From Opitutaceae bacterium (GTDB lineage: Bacteria > Verrucomicrobiota > Verrucomicrobiia > Opitutales > Opitutaceae): a DNA stretch of 53,298 nucleotides. The notes under the pieces are model-generated. The model saw nothing but the letters and a program-made list of their open reading frames with translations. It had not been told where the DNA came from and ran no database searches. Shown piece by piece: positions 1 through 9,100 of the stretch. A program made the translations under genes and the position numbers. How positions within the stretch are numbered: the first letter of the stretch is position 1; the number at the start of each line of letters is the position of its first letter. The DNA lies in NCBI GenBank assembly GCA_003151495.1, contig PLXR01000083.1, forward strand, positions 1 to 53,298, written 5' to 3'.

Positions 1-2304
1 CGGCCCGCGCCAGTTCGAGTTCCCGCCGAAGAGACCCGTCCGGCTCTCCGCCGGCTCGTAGTCCACGCGGAACGACTGGCCCTCGATCGTCAGCTCGTAC
101 GGGTGCTTCGCGTGCGCCCGCGACAGCGACCGCACCCCGTACGGCGACAGGAACTCCTCCTCGCTCAGCATCCGCGACAGGACGCGCACGAGCTTCGCCT
201 GGTCCACCAGCGAGAGGAGCCGGCGCTCGCGGCGGCCCGGCACCTCCATCAGCGGGCAGTGCTCCACGAGCTCCGGCCGGTTCTGCAGGAACCACCGCGC
301 GCGCTTCCAGAAGGCCGGGAAGCGTGCGGTCGTGTCCTGGTCGAGCGTCGACACCGCGAAGAGCGGCGTCAGGCCCACCATCGAGCGTACGCGCACCGGG
401 AAGCTCTCCCCCGAGGGGCGGCGCATGACGTCGTAGTAGAACCCGTCGGTCTCGTCCCAGAGGCTCGTCTCCTCTCCCGCGATGTGGTTGATGGCGTGCG
501 CGATGAGCAGGAAGTGCTCGAAGAACTTGTTCGCCACGTCCTGGTAGCTGTCGTTCTCCCGCGCCAGCTCGAGCGCGATGTCGAGCATGTTGAGGCAGTA
601 CATCCCCATCCAGCTCGTCGCATCCGCCTGCTCGAGGATCCCCCCGCCCGGGAGGGGTTTGCTCCGGTCGAAGAGGCCGATGTTGTCGAGGCCCAGGAAG
701 CCCCCCTCGAACACGTTGCGACCCGACGTGTCCTTCCGGTTCACCCACCACGTGAAGTTCAGCATCAGCTTCAGGAAGATCGACTCCAGGAACGCCCGGT
801 CGGGGCGCCCCGTCATGCGGCGCTCGATCTGGAACACGCGGAGCGCGGCGTACGCGTGCACCGGCGGGTTCACGTCCCCCAGCTGCCACTCGTACGCCGG
901 CATCTGGCCGTTCGGGTGCATGTACCACTCGCGCGTCAGCAGGGTGAGCTGCTGCTTCGCGAACTCCGGGTCGACCAGCGACAGCGGGATGCAGTGGAAC
1001 GCGAGATCCCACGCGGCGTACCAGGGGTACTCCCACTTGTCGGGCATGGAGAGCACCTCCGAGTTGTAGAGGTGGCGCCACCCGCTGTTTCTCCCGTCCC
1101 ACCGCGACGCCGGCGGCGGCGGCTGCGTCACGTCCCCGCGCAGCCAGCGCTCGACCTCGTACGCGTAGTACTGCTTGCTCCAGTGGAGGCCCGCGATCGA
1201 CGCGCGAAATACGCGCTTCTCGTCCGCCGACAGCGCGCTCGGCGCGACCGCCGCGTAGAACTCGTCGGCCTCGTGCTTGCGCCTCTCGAAGACGGCGTCG
1301 AAGTCCGCGAACGGGGTCATCTTCGCGCGGTTCGTGTACCGGAGGCGCAGCACCTCGGTCTGTCCGGCGTCGAGCAAGAGCGAGTACCGCGCGCCCACCT
1401 TCGTCCCCCGCGCCGCCGGGTTCACGGCGTCGCGCTTCCGGTGGACGATCGCCTGGTGAAACGCGTCCTTCACGTGCGGCGTCGGGTTGGGTTTGCCCCA
1501 CAGCGCCTCCGAGTTCGACTCGTTCTCCGTGAAGAGCAGCTCCTCGGCTCCTTCCGCGTAGAGCCACGCGTTCCCCAGGTGCTCCACCACGGTCTCCACG
1601 ACGTGCACGTCGCCGAACGGCTCCAGCGCGAAGGCCTGCGGCCGCGGCGCCTCGTGCGACCAGCTCCACGTGTTCCGGAACCAGAGCTGCGGCAGCACCA
1701 TCAGCGACGCCGCGCGGTCCCCGTGGTTTTTCACGGTGACGCGGATGAGGACATCGTCGGGCTCCTCCTTCGCGTACTCGATCTGCACGTCGAAGTAGCG
1801 GTCCTCGTCGAAGACCCCCGTCTCGAGGATCTCCGGCTCCGGGTCGAGCTTGCCCGCCTTGCGCGAGCGCTCGCGGAGCTCTTCGTAGGGGAACGCGCGC
1901 TGCGGGTACTTGTAGAGCGCCCTCGCGTAGGAGCTCGTCGGAGTCGCGTCCTCGTACCAGTAGAGCTCCTTCACGTCCTCGCCGTGGTTGCCCTCTGTGT
2001 TGGTGAGCCCGAAGAGCCGCTCCTTGAGGACGGGATCCCGGCCGTTCCAGAGCGCCACCGAGAAGCACAGCCTGCATTCGCGGTCCGTGATCCCGAGGAT
2101 TCCGTCCTCGCCCCACCGGTAGGCACGCGACCGCGCCTGCTCGTAGGTGAAGTAGGTCCAGGGATCCCCGTCGGCGGAGTAGTCCTCGCGCACGGTGCCC
2201 CACTGACGCTCGGAAAGGTACGGCCCCCACCGTTTCCAGTTCCTCGTCCTCGCCTCGTCCTCCGCAAGGCGGACCAGCTCGGCATTGGAGGGCTTGCTCG
2301 GCAT
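1..2304 (-). CDS. GH63-like glucosidase, 3' end cut by window edge
   Basis: The reading frame is open from the ATG at 2304 down to base 1, giving the first 768 residues of a protein whose C-terminus lies outside the window. The N-terminal part reads [19 protein letters not shown] and is beta-rich. From about residue 400 on it looks like an (alpha/alpha)6-barrel glycosidase: a [10 protein letters not shown] segment near residue 430, then [20 protein letters not shown] and a DNIGLFDRS segment typical of bacterial proteins annotated as glucosidases of the MGH1/GH63 type. By family these hydrolyse alpha-glucosides; the natural substrate cannot be read from sequence. No signal peptide is visible, so it is probably cytoplasmic. 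It lies 69 nt downstream of the anti-sigma gene on the same strand and could be read through from it. The Asp of the WYAAWD motif is a candidate catalytic acid by analogy only. Confidence 0.8.
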   Translation of the reverse strand, partial: MPSKPSNAELVRLAEDEARTRNWKRWGPYLSERQWGTVREDYSADGDPWTYFTYEQARSRAYRWGEDGILGITDRECRLCFSVALWNGRDPVLKERLFGLTNTEGNHGEDVKELYWYEDATPTSSYARALYKYPQRAFPYEELRERSRKAGKLDPEPEILETGVFDEDRYFDVQIEYAKEEPDDVLIRVTVKNHGDRAASLMVLPQLWFRNTWSWSHEAPRPQAFALEPFGDVHVVETVVEHLGNAWLYAEGAEELLFTENESNSEALWGKPNPTPHVKDAFHQAIVHRKRDAVNPAARGTKVGARYSLLLDAGQTEVLRLRYTNRAKMTPFADFDAVFERRKHEADEFYAAVAPSALSADEKRVFRASIAGLHWSKQYYAYEVERWLRGDVTQPPPPASRWDGRNSGWRHLYNSEVLSMPDKWEYPWYAAWDLAFHCIPLSLVDPEFAKQQLTLLTREWYMHPNGQMPAYEWQLGDVNPPVHAYAALRVFQIERRMTGRPDRAFLESIFLKLMLNFTWWVNRKDTSGRNVFEGGFLGLDNIGLFDRSKPLPGGGILEQADATSWMGMYCLNMLDIALELARENDSYQDVANKFFEHFLLIAHAINHIAGEETSLWDETDGFYYDVMRRPSGESFPVRVRSMVGLTPLFAVSTLDQDTTARFPAFWKRARWFLQNRPELVEHCPLMEVPGRRERRLLSLVDQAKLVRVLSRMLSEEEFLSPYGVRSLSRAHAKHPYELTIEGQSFRVDYEPAESRTGLFGGNSNWRGP

Positions 2305-2373
2305 GGGGAGGTCACTGTGGCCCAACCGCCCGCCACAAGCAATGCCCGGGGGACGTTTTGGGGGCGGTCCGCG

Positions 2374-3105
2374 CTAGAGAAGCCTTCGAATCGCCCCGAC
2401 CCCGGCCGTGCTCGCGACCGCGTAGTCAAAGCGGCTGTCGGACCAGAGGGCGGCGGCCCCGGCCGCAAGCGTCACGTAGGAGGGTCCCTGTGCGGGTGCG
2501 CCCCTCGAGGGTTCCCGGGGGGTCATGTAGAGATGAAACAGGCTGCCGTCTCTCACGAAGCACACCTCGAGCACCGGGTGGCCCTGGAAACTGAGCGTGC
2601 GGCATCCCGTGTCGCGGAGCCGTTCGAAGTCTATCTGCGAGGCGTCCGGCATCCGGGCGCCGGCCGTCTGCAGCGTGGCCACCAGGGCGCCCGCAGGCTC
2701 GCCCTTTCCGCCGTGCGTCTCGCTGACCATGTCGTTGACCGCAAAGCCGGCAAACCCCTCGGTCCCCGCACCGGGGCGCACGGGGGCCCGCATCGAGAAG
2801 ACCCCGATGGCCAGCGCGGCGGCGGCGGCGAGCCCCGCGATCCAGCCCCATCCCATGCCCGAGCCCCCGCGCGGGTCGCTCGCCCTTGCCCCCGCGAGGA
2901 TCGCCTCCCTCAGGCCGGGGGGCGGGGCGATCTGCCTCAGCTTTTCCGAGATGGCCGCGTCGTGCCCTCGCGACCTCGCGAACCATGCGCCCAGCAGGGG
3001 ATCCTCGCCCGCGATGCGGAGGGCATCGCCAAAGGCGGCATCGCCCGAGTCGCTCCCGTTGGGGCGGTAGGCGGACAGGATGAACTTTGCCTCTTCGTTT
3101 GTCAT
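2374..3105 (-). CDS. Putative membrane anti-sigma factor
   Basis: A 243-residue protein whose start ATG overlaps the stop of the sigma-factor gene by 4 bases (3102-3105), implying translational coupling. Residues 1-80 are soluble and would be cytoplasmic. A single hydrophobic segment lies at about 85-105 (WIAGLAAAAALAIGVF), and the remaining 135 residues would be periplasmic. This topology and the gene pairing fit an anti-sigma factor that sequesters the upstream ECF sigma factor. The zinc-binding HxxxCxxC motif common in such proteins is absent. The C-terminal domain has two cysteines (in DTGCRTLSF and LEVCFVRDG) that could sense redox state or simply be structural. The anti-sigma role is inferred from neighbourhood and topology. 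Confidence 0.75.
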   Translation of the reverse strand: MTNEEAKFILSAYRPNGSDSGDAAFGDALRIAGEDPLLGAWFARSRGHDAAISEKLRQIAPPPGLREAILAGARASDPRGGSGMGWGWIAGLAAAAALAIGVFSMRAPVRPGAGTEGFAGFAVNDMVSETHGGKGEPAGALVATLQTAGARMPDASQIDFERLRDTGCRTLSFQGHPVLEVCFVRDGSLFHLYMTPREPSRGAPAQGPSYVTLAAGAAALWSDSRFDYAVASTAGVGAIRRLL

Positions 3106-3650
3106 GATGCGCGGCCTCCTTTTGTGCCCGGGAACGGGAGAACCTTGGAGGTGCCCGTCTCCACGCGCTCGAGCGCCATCCGCAGCTGGGACTTTCCGCG
3201 GGACAGGCGGGACATCACCGTGCCAATCGGCACCTCGAGCGCCTCGGCAATCTCCTGGTAGGACATGTCCTCGAGGTAGAAAAGGGTGAGGGGTGCGCGG
3301 AAGGACTCGTCCACAGTCTGGAGCGCCGCCATGACCGTCGCCGAGTCTATCTTCGAGACCCGGTCGACGTCCTCCGCAGCCGGCTCCTTCTCGCCCGGGG
3401 GGAGGTCCTCGAGGGAGGAGGAGCGCGAGTCGCGGCGGCGCCCGCGCAGGAATTCCCGGTAGAGGGTCGTGAACAGCCAGGACTTGGCCTTGGAGATCTC
3501 CCTGATGCCGCCGCCCTTGGTCGCCCAGATGAAGAACGTCTGCTGGACAAGGTCCCCCGCGTCCGAGCCGTTTCGGGCCAGGCTGAGCGCGAAGCGGTAG
3601 AGCGGCGCATAGTGCGCGTCAACCAGCTGGGCAAAGGCCTCGTTGTTCAT
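3102..3650 (-). CDS. ECF-type RNA polymerase sigma factor
   Basis: A 182-residue sigma-70-family protein. Region 2 covers about residues 13-75 (LYRFALSLARN ... DLVQQTFFIWA ... SWLFTTLYREFLRGRRR). Region 4 covers about 108-162 and contains the helix-turn-helix MSYQEIAEALEVPIGTVMSR. Regions 1 and 3 are absent, as in ECF factors. I chose the ATG at 3650 because the protein then begins MNNEAFAQLVDAHYAPLYRF, the normal position for region 2. An in-frame start at 3725 would add 25 unrelated residues and overlap the divergent helicase gene. It is co-transcribed and translationally coupled with the putative anti-sigma factor. Its regulon cannot be read from this window. Confidence 0.92.
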   Translation of the reverse strand: MNNEAFAQLVDAHYAPLYRFALSLARNGSDAGDLVQQTFFIWATKGGGIREISKAKSWLFTTLYREFLRGRRRDSRSSSLEDLPPGEKEPAAEDVDRVSKIDSATVMAALQTVDESFRAPLTLFYLEDMSYQEIAEALEVPIGTVMSRLSRGKSQLRMALERVETGTSKVLPFPGTKGGRAS

Positions 3651-3709
3651 CAGTGTGTTAACTTCTCTGAGCCCCCGGCTCCGTGTTTTATTCCATTTAG
3701 CGACGAAGA

Positions 3710-6136
3710 TTGAAAGTATCTTCACGAATCAGCGTGCCTGCACTCCTTTTGCATCTTCCCCCCAACCTCGCCGCTGCGGCCGCGCGCAACGCCGTGGCAT
3801 TGCGGATCGAGCTCGACCCGGCCGCCGTGCCCGAGCCCGGAATCGTCCACGTCCTCGCGCTACTCCAGGGATGGTGCGGCACGCCGAGGCCCCCCGCGTT
3901 CATCCAGCTGACACGCCGCCAGCTGGCGGACCTGGCGGACGCGGCGGCGGACGTGCCCCTCTTTGTCGAGGGGGGAAAGGCGGTTGCGTGGAGGCATGAC
4001 GACCTTCTCGTTGAGCCGAAGGCGCCGGCGGCGCCCCCCCCACGCACCGGACCCGCCCCGGGGAAGAGGCGGGAGGCGCCCCCCGCGCCCATTCTGGTCG
4101 ACGGTTCCGACCACTTCCTTGCGATCACGCCGCCCCCCCGCGAGGACCCCCGATACGAGACGATCGCAGACCTCCTCAAGTCGTCGGGGTTCGTGCTCGA
4201 GCCCTCGAACCGGAAGTGGTGGCTGCGCGACCGGCACAAGACCCTTTCCTTCCTCGCCGCGCACGGCGAGCGCCTCCGCGGGAAGCTGGGGGCCCAGTTC
4301 ACGCCCAACTTCACGGCAAGGACCCGCCACCTTGCCTCGGCGGAGATCACCTGCGAGGTGTCCGCCTCCGGCGACCGGTGGGACATCGCGCTTGGCATCC
4401 GGGCGGGCTCCGCGAGCGAGGCGGCCGTCCGGGACGCCGTGGCGTCGGGCCGGAGCTACGTAGAGGCGGAGGGCCAGGTCGTCCTCATCGACCCCGCCAG
4501 GGTGCGGAGGCTGGCCGAGGCCCAGCGGGCGCTCTCGGACGGTGAATTCCAGTCGCCCTCCACGAAGAGGACCGACCGCATCGGGTCGGCGCGCGCCGCC
4601 GAGGTCGAGGAGCTCCTCGAGGAGCTCGCGCCCGGATTCCAACCGCCGGAGGAGTGGAAGAGGCGGACGGCCGCCCTGCGCGACCTCTCGCGGCTCGAGC
4701 CGGCGCCGCTGCCCCAGGCGTTCGAGTCCGTCCTGAGGCCCTACCAGCGCCTGGGGGCGGCGTGGCTCTGGCACCTCCACCGGAGCGGCCTTGGGGGCGT
4801 ACTGGCGGACGAGATGGGGCTCGGGAAGACGCTTCAGGCCCTCGCCCTCCTCTGCGCGGTGAAGGAGACCGAGGGCGGGGCGTGCCTCGTCGTCTGCCCC
4901 GCGTCGCTTGTCGAGAACTGGAGGCGCGAGGCGGCGCGCTTTGCGCCGGGCCTGCGGACGTTCGTCCACCGGGGCGAGCGCCGCATCGCCGGTCCCGCCG
5001 AGCTCGGGGAATGGGACCTCGTGATCACCTCGTATGGCACGCTGACGCGGGACCAGGGGATGTTCGCCCAGGCCGAGTTCGCATGCATCGTCGGCGACGA
5101 GGCCCAGCACATGAAGAACCGCCTCTCTCAGAACGCCCGGGCGCTGCGCTCGCTCCGGTCGCGGGGCCGGTTCCTGCTCACCGGCACCCCCGTCGAGAAC
5201 TCCCTTGACGACCTGCGGTCGCTGTTCGAGTTCATCCTGCCCGGATACCTGGAGAAGATCCCCCCGGGCACGCGCCGGGAGGAGCGGGGCTGGTTCGACG
5301 ACCGGCTCCGGGCTAAGACCGCCCACTACATCCTCAGGCGCACCAAGCTCGTGGTGGCCCCCGAGCTGCCCGCCCGGATCGAGCAGGTGGTCTGGTGCAC
5401 GCTTGAGCCTGCGCAGGCCTCCCTCTACCGCTCGTTCCAAGAGAAGTCGGAGCGCGAGCTCTTCGACCTGGAGGCCTCCGGGGCCGGCGAGGCCGCCGTG
5501 CGGCTGGCGGCGCTCACCCAGCTCCTGAGGCTCCGCCAGATCTGCTGCGACCCGCGGCTCGTCGCGCGGGAGGAGTCCGGTGCGGACGGCGGCGCCCCCG
5601 CGGCCCCCTTCGGGGGCTCGGCGAAGCTCGAGTCGTTCCGGGAGATCCTCGAGGAGGCGGCCGACGACGGGCACCGAATCCTGGTCTTCTCCCAGTTCAC
5701 CTCCCTCCTCGCGCTCCTGCGGGAGGAGCTCCGGTCACAGGGCATCGCCCACTGCTACCTGGACGGATCCATGGCCTCGGGGGCGCGCCAGGTCGAGATC
5801 GACCGGTTCCAGGCGTCGGCGGACACGCCGGTCTTCCTCCTCTCCCTGAAGGCGGGAGGAACCGGGCTCAACCTGACCGGGGCGGACACGGTCATCCACT
5901 TCGACCCATGGTGGAACCCCGCAGCCGAGGCGCAGGCGACGGATCGCGCCCACCGCATCGGGCAGACCCGCGTCGTGACGAGCTACAAGCTCGTCTGCTC
6001 GGACACGGTCGAGGAGAAGGTGCTCGCGCTCCAGCACGAGAAACGCGCGCTCCTCGCGGGGATCTTCGAGGCGAGCGACGCGGCCGCGGCGAAGATCTCG
6101 CTTTCGGACCTGAAGTCGCTCCTGAAGGCTACCTGA
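3710..6136 (+). CDS. SNF2/Swi2-family DNA-dependent ATPase (helicase-like)
   Basis: An 808-residue superfamily 2 ATPase. The N-terminal 330 residues are a non-catalytic region with no motif I recognise. The first RecA-like domain carries Walker A in LADEMGLGKTLQ (about 365-375), a DEAQ Walker B (about 462-466) and motif III LTGTPVEN (about 488). The second carries the ending DRAHRIGQTR (about 745), the SNF2 motif VI. Proteins of this family translocate on duplex DNA and remodel bound proteins; bacterial members such as RapA act on RNA polymerase or in repair. There is no SWIM zinc-finger pattern. The start is uncertain: the frame opens with TTG at 3710, and GTG at 3734 is also possible. It is divergent from the sigma operon (59-nt gap) and its last 8 bases overlap the end of the convergent PEP-CTERM gene. 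Confidence 0.93.
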   Translation: MKVSSRISVPALLLHLPPNLAAAAARNAVALRIELDPAAVPEPGIVHVLALLQGWCGTPRPPAFIQLTRRQLADLADAAADVPLFVEGGKAVAWRHDDLLVEPKAPAAPPPRTGPAPGKRREAPPAPILVDGSDHFLAITPPPREDPRYETIADLLKSSGFVLEPSNRKWWLRDRHKTLSFLAAHGERLRGKLGAQFTPNFTARTRHLASAEITCEVSASGDRWDIALGIRAGSASEAAVRDAVASGRSYVEAEGQVVLIDPARVRRLAEAQRALSDGEFQSPSTKRTDRIGSARAAEVEELLEELAPGFQPPEEWKRRTAALRDLSRLEPAPLPQAFESVLRPYQRLGAAWLWHLHRSGLGGVLADEMGLGKTLQALALLCAVKETEGGACLVVCPASLVENWRREAARFAPGLRTFVHRGERRIAGPAELGEWDLVITSYGTLTRDQGMFAQAEFACIVGDEAQHMKNRLSQNARALRSLRSRGRFLLTGTPVENSLDDLRSLFEFILPGYLEKIPPGTRREERGWFDDRLRAKTAHYILRRTKLVVAPELPARIEQVVWCTLEPAQASLYRSFQEKSERELFDLEASGAGEAAVRLAALTQLLRLRQICCDPRLVAREESGADGGAPAAPFGGSAKLESFREILEEAADDGHRILVFSQFTSLLALLREELRSQGIAHCYLDGSMASGARQVEIDRFQASADTPVFLLSLKAGGTGLNLTGADTVIHFDPWWNPAAEAQATDRAHRIGQTRVVTSYKLVCSDTVEEKVLALQHEKRALLAGIFEASDAAAAKISLSDLKSLLKAT

Positions 6137-9100
6137 CCCCGGAGACCCGCACCCGGCGGCGCCTCAGGCACGCAAGCCCCACGGCGGCGGCGCCGGAGGC
6201 CAGGAGCGCCCACGTCGACGGCTCGGGAACCGGCGTGAAATTCAGGAAGATGTCGTTGGCGTTCGACGTGACGGTAAAGGCGCCGCCCCCAAGGCTGTTC
6301 GCGAAGAGGGAGCTATCGACCGTGAAGTCGGAGGCGCTGAAGCCCGAGATCGAGCCCGCCGAAAGGAGCGTCCACTGGTAGCTCTGCGCCATGTTGAAGG
6401 TGGCGACACCCAGGTTTCCCGTGCCCGGGTTGATCGATTCCACGTATAACGTGAACGGCGATCCCGAGTTGGCTGTGATCAAGGCCGTGCCGGTCACATT
6501 GATCGTGTCGTAACCCACCCCCGCGCCGCCGGAGGCGTTCTCGATGTCGAAAATCCCGGCGCCGCCTGTCCCAAGGGTGAGACCTGTGCCGAACGAAAGC
6601 GTGTTCACATACGTGCCGGTTCCCGGGTTGCCAGGCGCGACGACGACCCCGGATCCGATCACCACCCCCCCCGTCGGCGAAAAGGTTCCGCTTCCCGAGA
6701 TCATGCTGCCCGGGTTGTTGACCAGGGAGGTGGCCGAGAACACCCCGCCCCCAAGCTCGATCGTCCCGGAGTTCGCGATCCCCCCCGCGCTCGTCGAGGC
6801 GAAACTGGCGCCATTGAGCACCTCAAGCGTCCCAAAGTTTGCCGTCAGGGTCTGCTGCACGGTCTGGTAGGACGGCCCGGCGCCGCTTTTCGTCCGGATC
6901 ACGGAGGTCGTACCGTCAAGATCCACCACGGTCCCGAGCGCGATCGTATTGATCGGAGTGGTCCCCTCAAAGGAAAGCAGGCCATTCGTGCCAGCCGCGA
7001 TCCATGTTCCTCCGCTGAGCGTCCCGCCGGTCAGGTTGGTCACGGTCGAGGAACCGTAACCCACATAGATGGTGCAGCCGTTGGCCTCGAGCGTGCCGCC
7101 CACCTGGTTGGTGAACGAGTCATTGGCGTAGTCCCCGAGGTAGAGCGTGCCGCCCGCCTTCTCCAGCAAGCCGCCATTTAAGAAGCTGAAGCCCAGGCCG
7201 ATGCCGTAGATGCCCTCCGACCCCGAGACCATGTCGATCGTTCCCTGGTTGACGAAGGACGCATTCGCGACCTCGCCGTACAGGCCGAACGAGCCCGTCC
7301 ACGTCTCGCTCGGAGCGACTGTCAGCGCCGTGCCGGCGGACCCCAGGTAGATGGTGTCGTATCCGTTTGAGGGGGAGAATGCGGTCGTCCCCCCCGTGAA
7401 GGTTGTGTTGTTGGACGCGTAGAAGTCGGCGTAGGTCGAGGCGGGAAGGGTGAAGTTGCCGTTCATCGTCACCCCGTTGAGGGTGCCGCCGGAGTTGCCG
7501 AACGTGAGGGCCCCGCTCGCAACCGTGCCGCCCGTGATCGTCCCGCCGGAGAGCGTGTACGTCCCGGTGCTCGGCGGATTGAGCGTCGAGGCGGTGTTGT
7601 TAAGCGAACCGACGAAGTTCAGCGCCCCCCCCGACGTCGCGCTGATCACGCCGCCGAGGTTCGCCGTCGTGAAGTTTCCGGAAAAATCGATCGCCCCGTT
7701 GTTCGTCGCGAGCAGCGTCCCCTGGTTGCTCCAAGTGGCCACGTTGTAGCCCAGGTAGATCTTCGCCCCCGTCCCGTTCGCGGTCATCGTGGCCCCGACC
7801 CCGTTGGTGACGACGTCGTTTGAGTAGTACCCGAGCGTCACGTAGGCTCCGGTCCCGACGTTGAACGATCCCGTGTTCAGGAAAGTGAGCCCGCCGCCGC
7901 TGCCGTAGATGCTGCTGCTCCCCGAGGTGAGGTTGATCGTGCCCTGGTTGGCGAAGGTCACGTTCGGGGACTGGCCGTACACGTTCACGCCTCCCGTCCA
8001 CGTGGCCGAGGGCGCGATCGTGAGCCCCGTCCCGGTCCCGCTCACCTCCACGGTGTCGTATCCCGCGGTCGTGAAGGTTGTCGTGCCTCCGGTGAAGGTG
8101 GTGTTGTTCTGCGCGTAGAAGTACGCGTAGGCCGAGGCGGGCAACACGAAGCTGCCGTTCATCGTCACCCCGTCCAGCGTGCCCCCGGAATTGCTGAAGG
8201 TCAGCGCCCCGCCGGCGATCGTCCCACCCGTCACGGTGGCCCCGGCGAGCGTATAGGCGCCGCTGTTCGGCGGATTGAGCGTCGCCGCAGCGTTGTTGAG
8301 GGCCCCCTCCAGGTAGAGGATACCGCCCGTGTTGGCGTCGATCGTCCCGCCGAAGTCTGCGGTCGTGTAGTTGCCGCCGAAGACGATGACGCCGTTGTTC
8401 GTGGCGAGCAGCGAGCCCTGGTTGCTCCACGCGGCCTGGTTGTCGCCCAGGTAGATGACGGAGCCGGTACCGCTCGACGTCATCGATCCCCCGACCCCGT
8501 TGGTGACCGTGTCGTTCGAGTAGTAGCCGAGGACGACCGTTCCCGCCGACGCCTCGTTGAGCGCCCCGGTGTTGGTGAACGTCAGGCCGTTGCTGTTGCC
8601 GTAGAAATAATTGGATCCGTTCCCGAAGTTCATCGTGCCCTGGTTCACGAACCCGATGTTGGAGGCCTGGCCGTAGATGCTGACGCTGCCGGCCCATGTG
8701 GCCCCGGGGGCTATCGTGAGCGCGGTCCCCGAGCCGACAAGGTCCACGACATCATAACCCGGGGTCGTGAACGTGGTCGTGCCGCCTCCGGTGAAGGTGG
8801 TGTTCCCCGTCACGTCGAAGCTGGCATAGTTGTTCACCGGCATCGCGAAACTCCCGCTCATCGTGACCCCGTTGAGGGTGCCTCCATAATTGCTGAACGT
8901 CACCGCGCCGCTGGCCACGGTCCCGCCGGTGATGGTCGCCCCGGCGATGGTGTACAAGCCGGTGTGGGGCGGGTTGAGGGTCGCGGCGGCGTTGTTGAGG
9001 GTGCCCTGGAGGTACAGGATGCCGCCGGTATTGCTGTCGATCGTGCCCCCGAGGTCGGCGGTCGTGTAGCTGCCCTGGAAATTGACCACTCCGTTGTTGG

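Noticed and set aside
103-3261. 1052-codon plus-strand frame
   Set aside because: It is antisense to the glucosidase, anti-sigma and sigma genes, all of which have clear motifs. The translation is Arg/Val/Pro/Gly-rich with no domain, as expected from GC-rich third positions.
3651-3725. Upstream start for the sigma factor
   Set aside because: It adds 25 residues before region 2 that look unlike the family and overlaps the divergent helicase start.
3860-5674. 604-codon minus-strand frame
   Set aside because: Antisense to the SNF2 gene, whose helicase motifs are complete.
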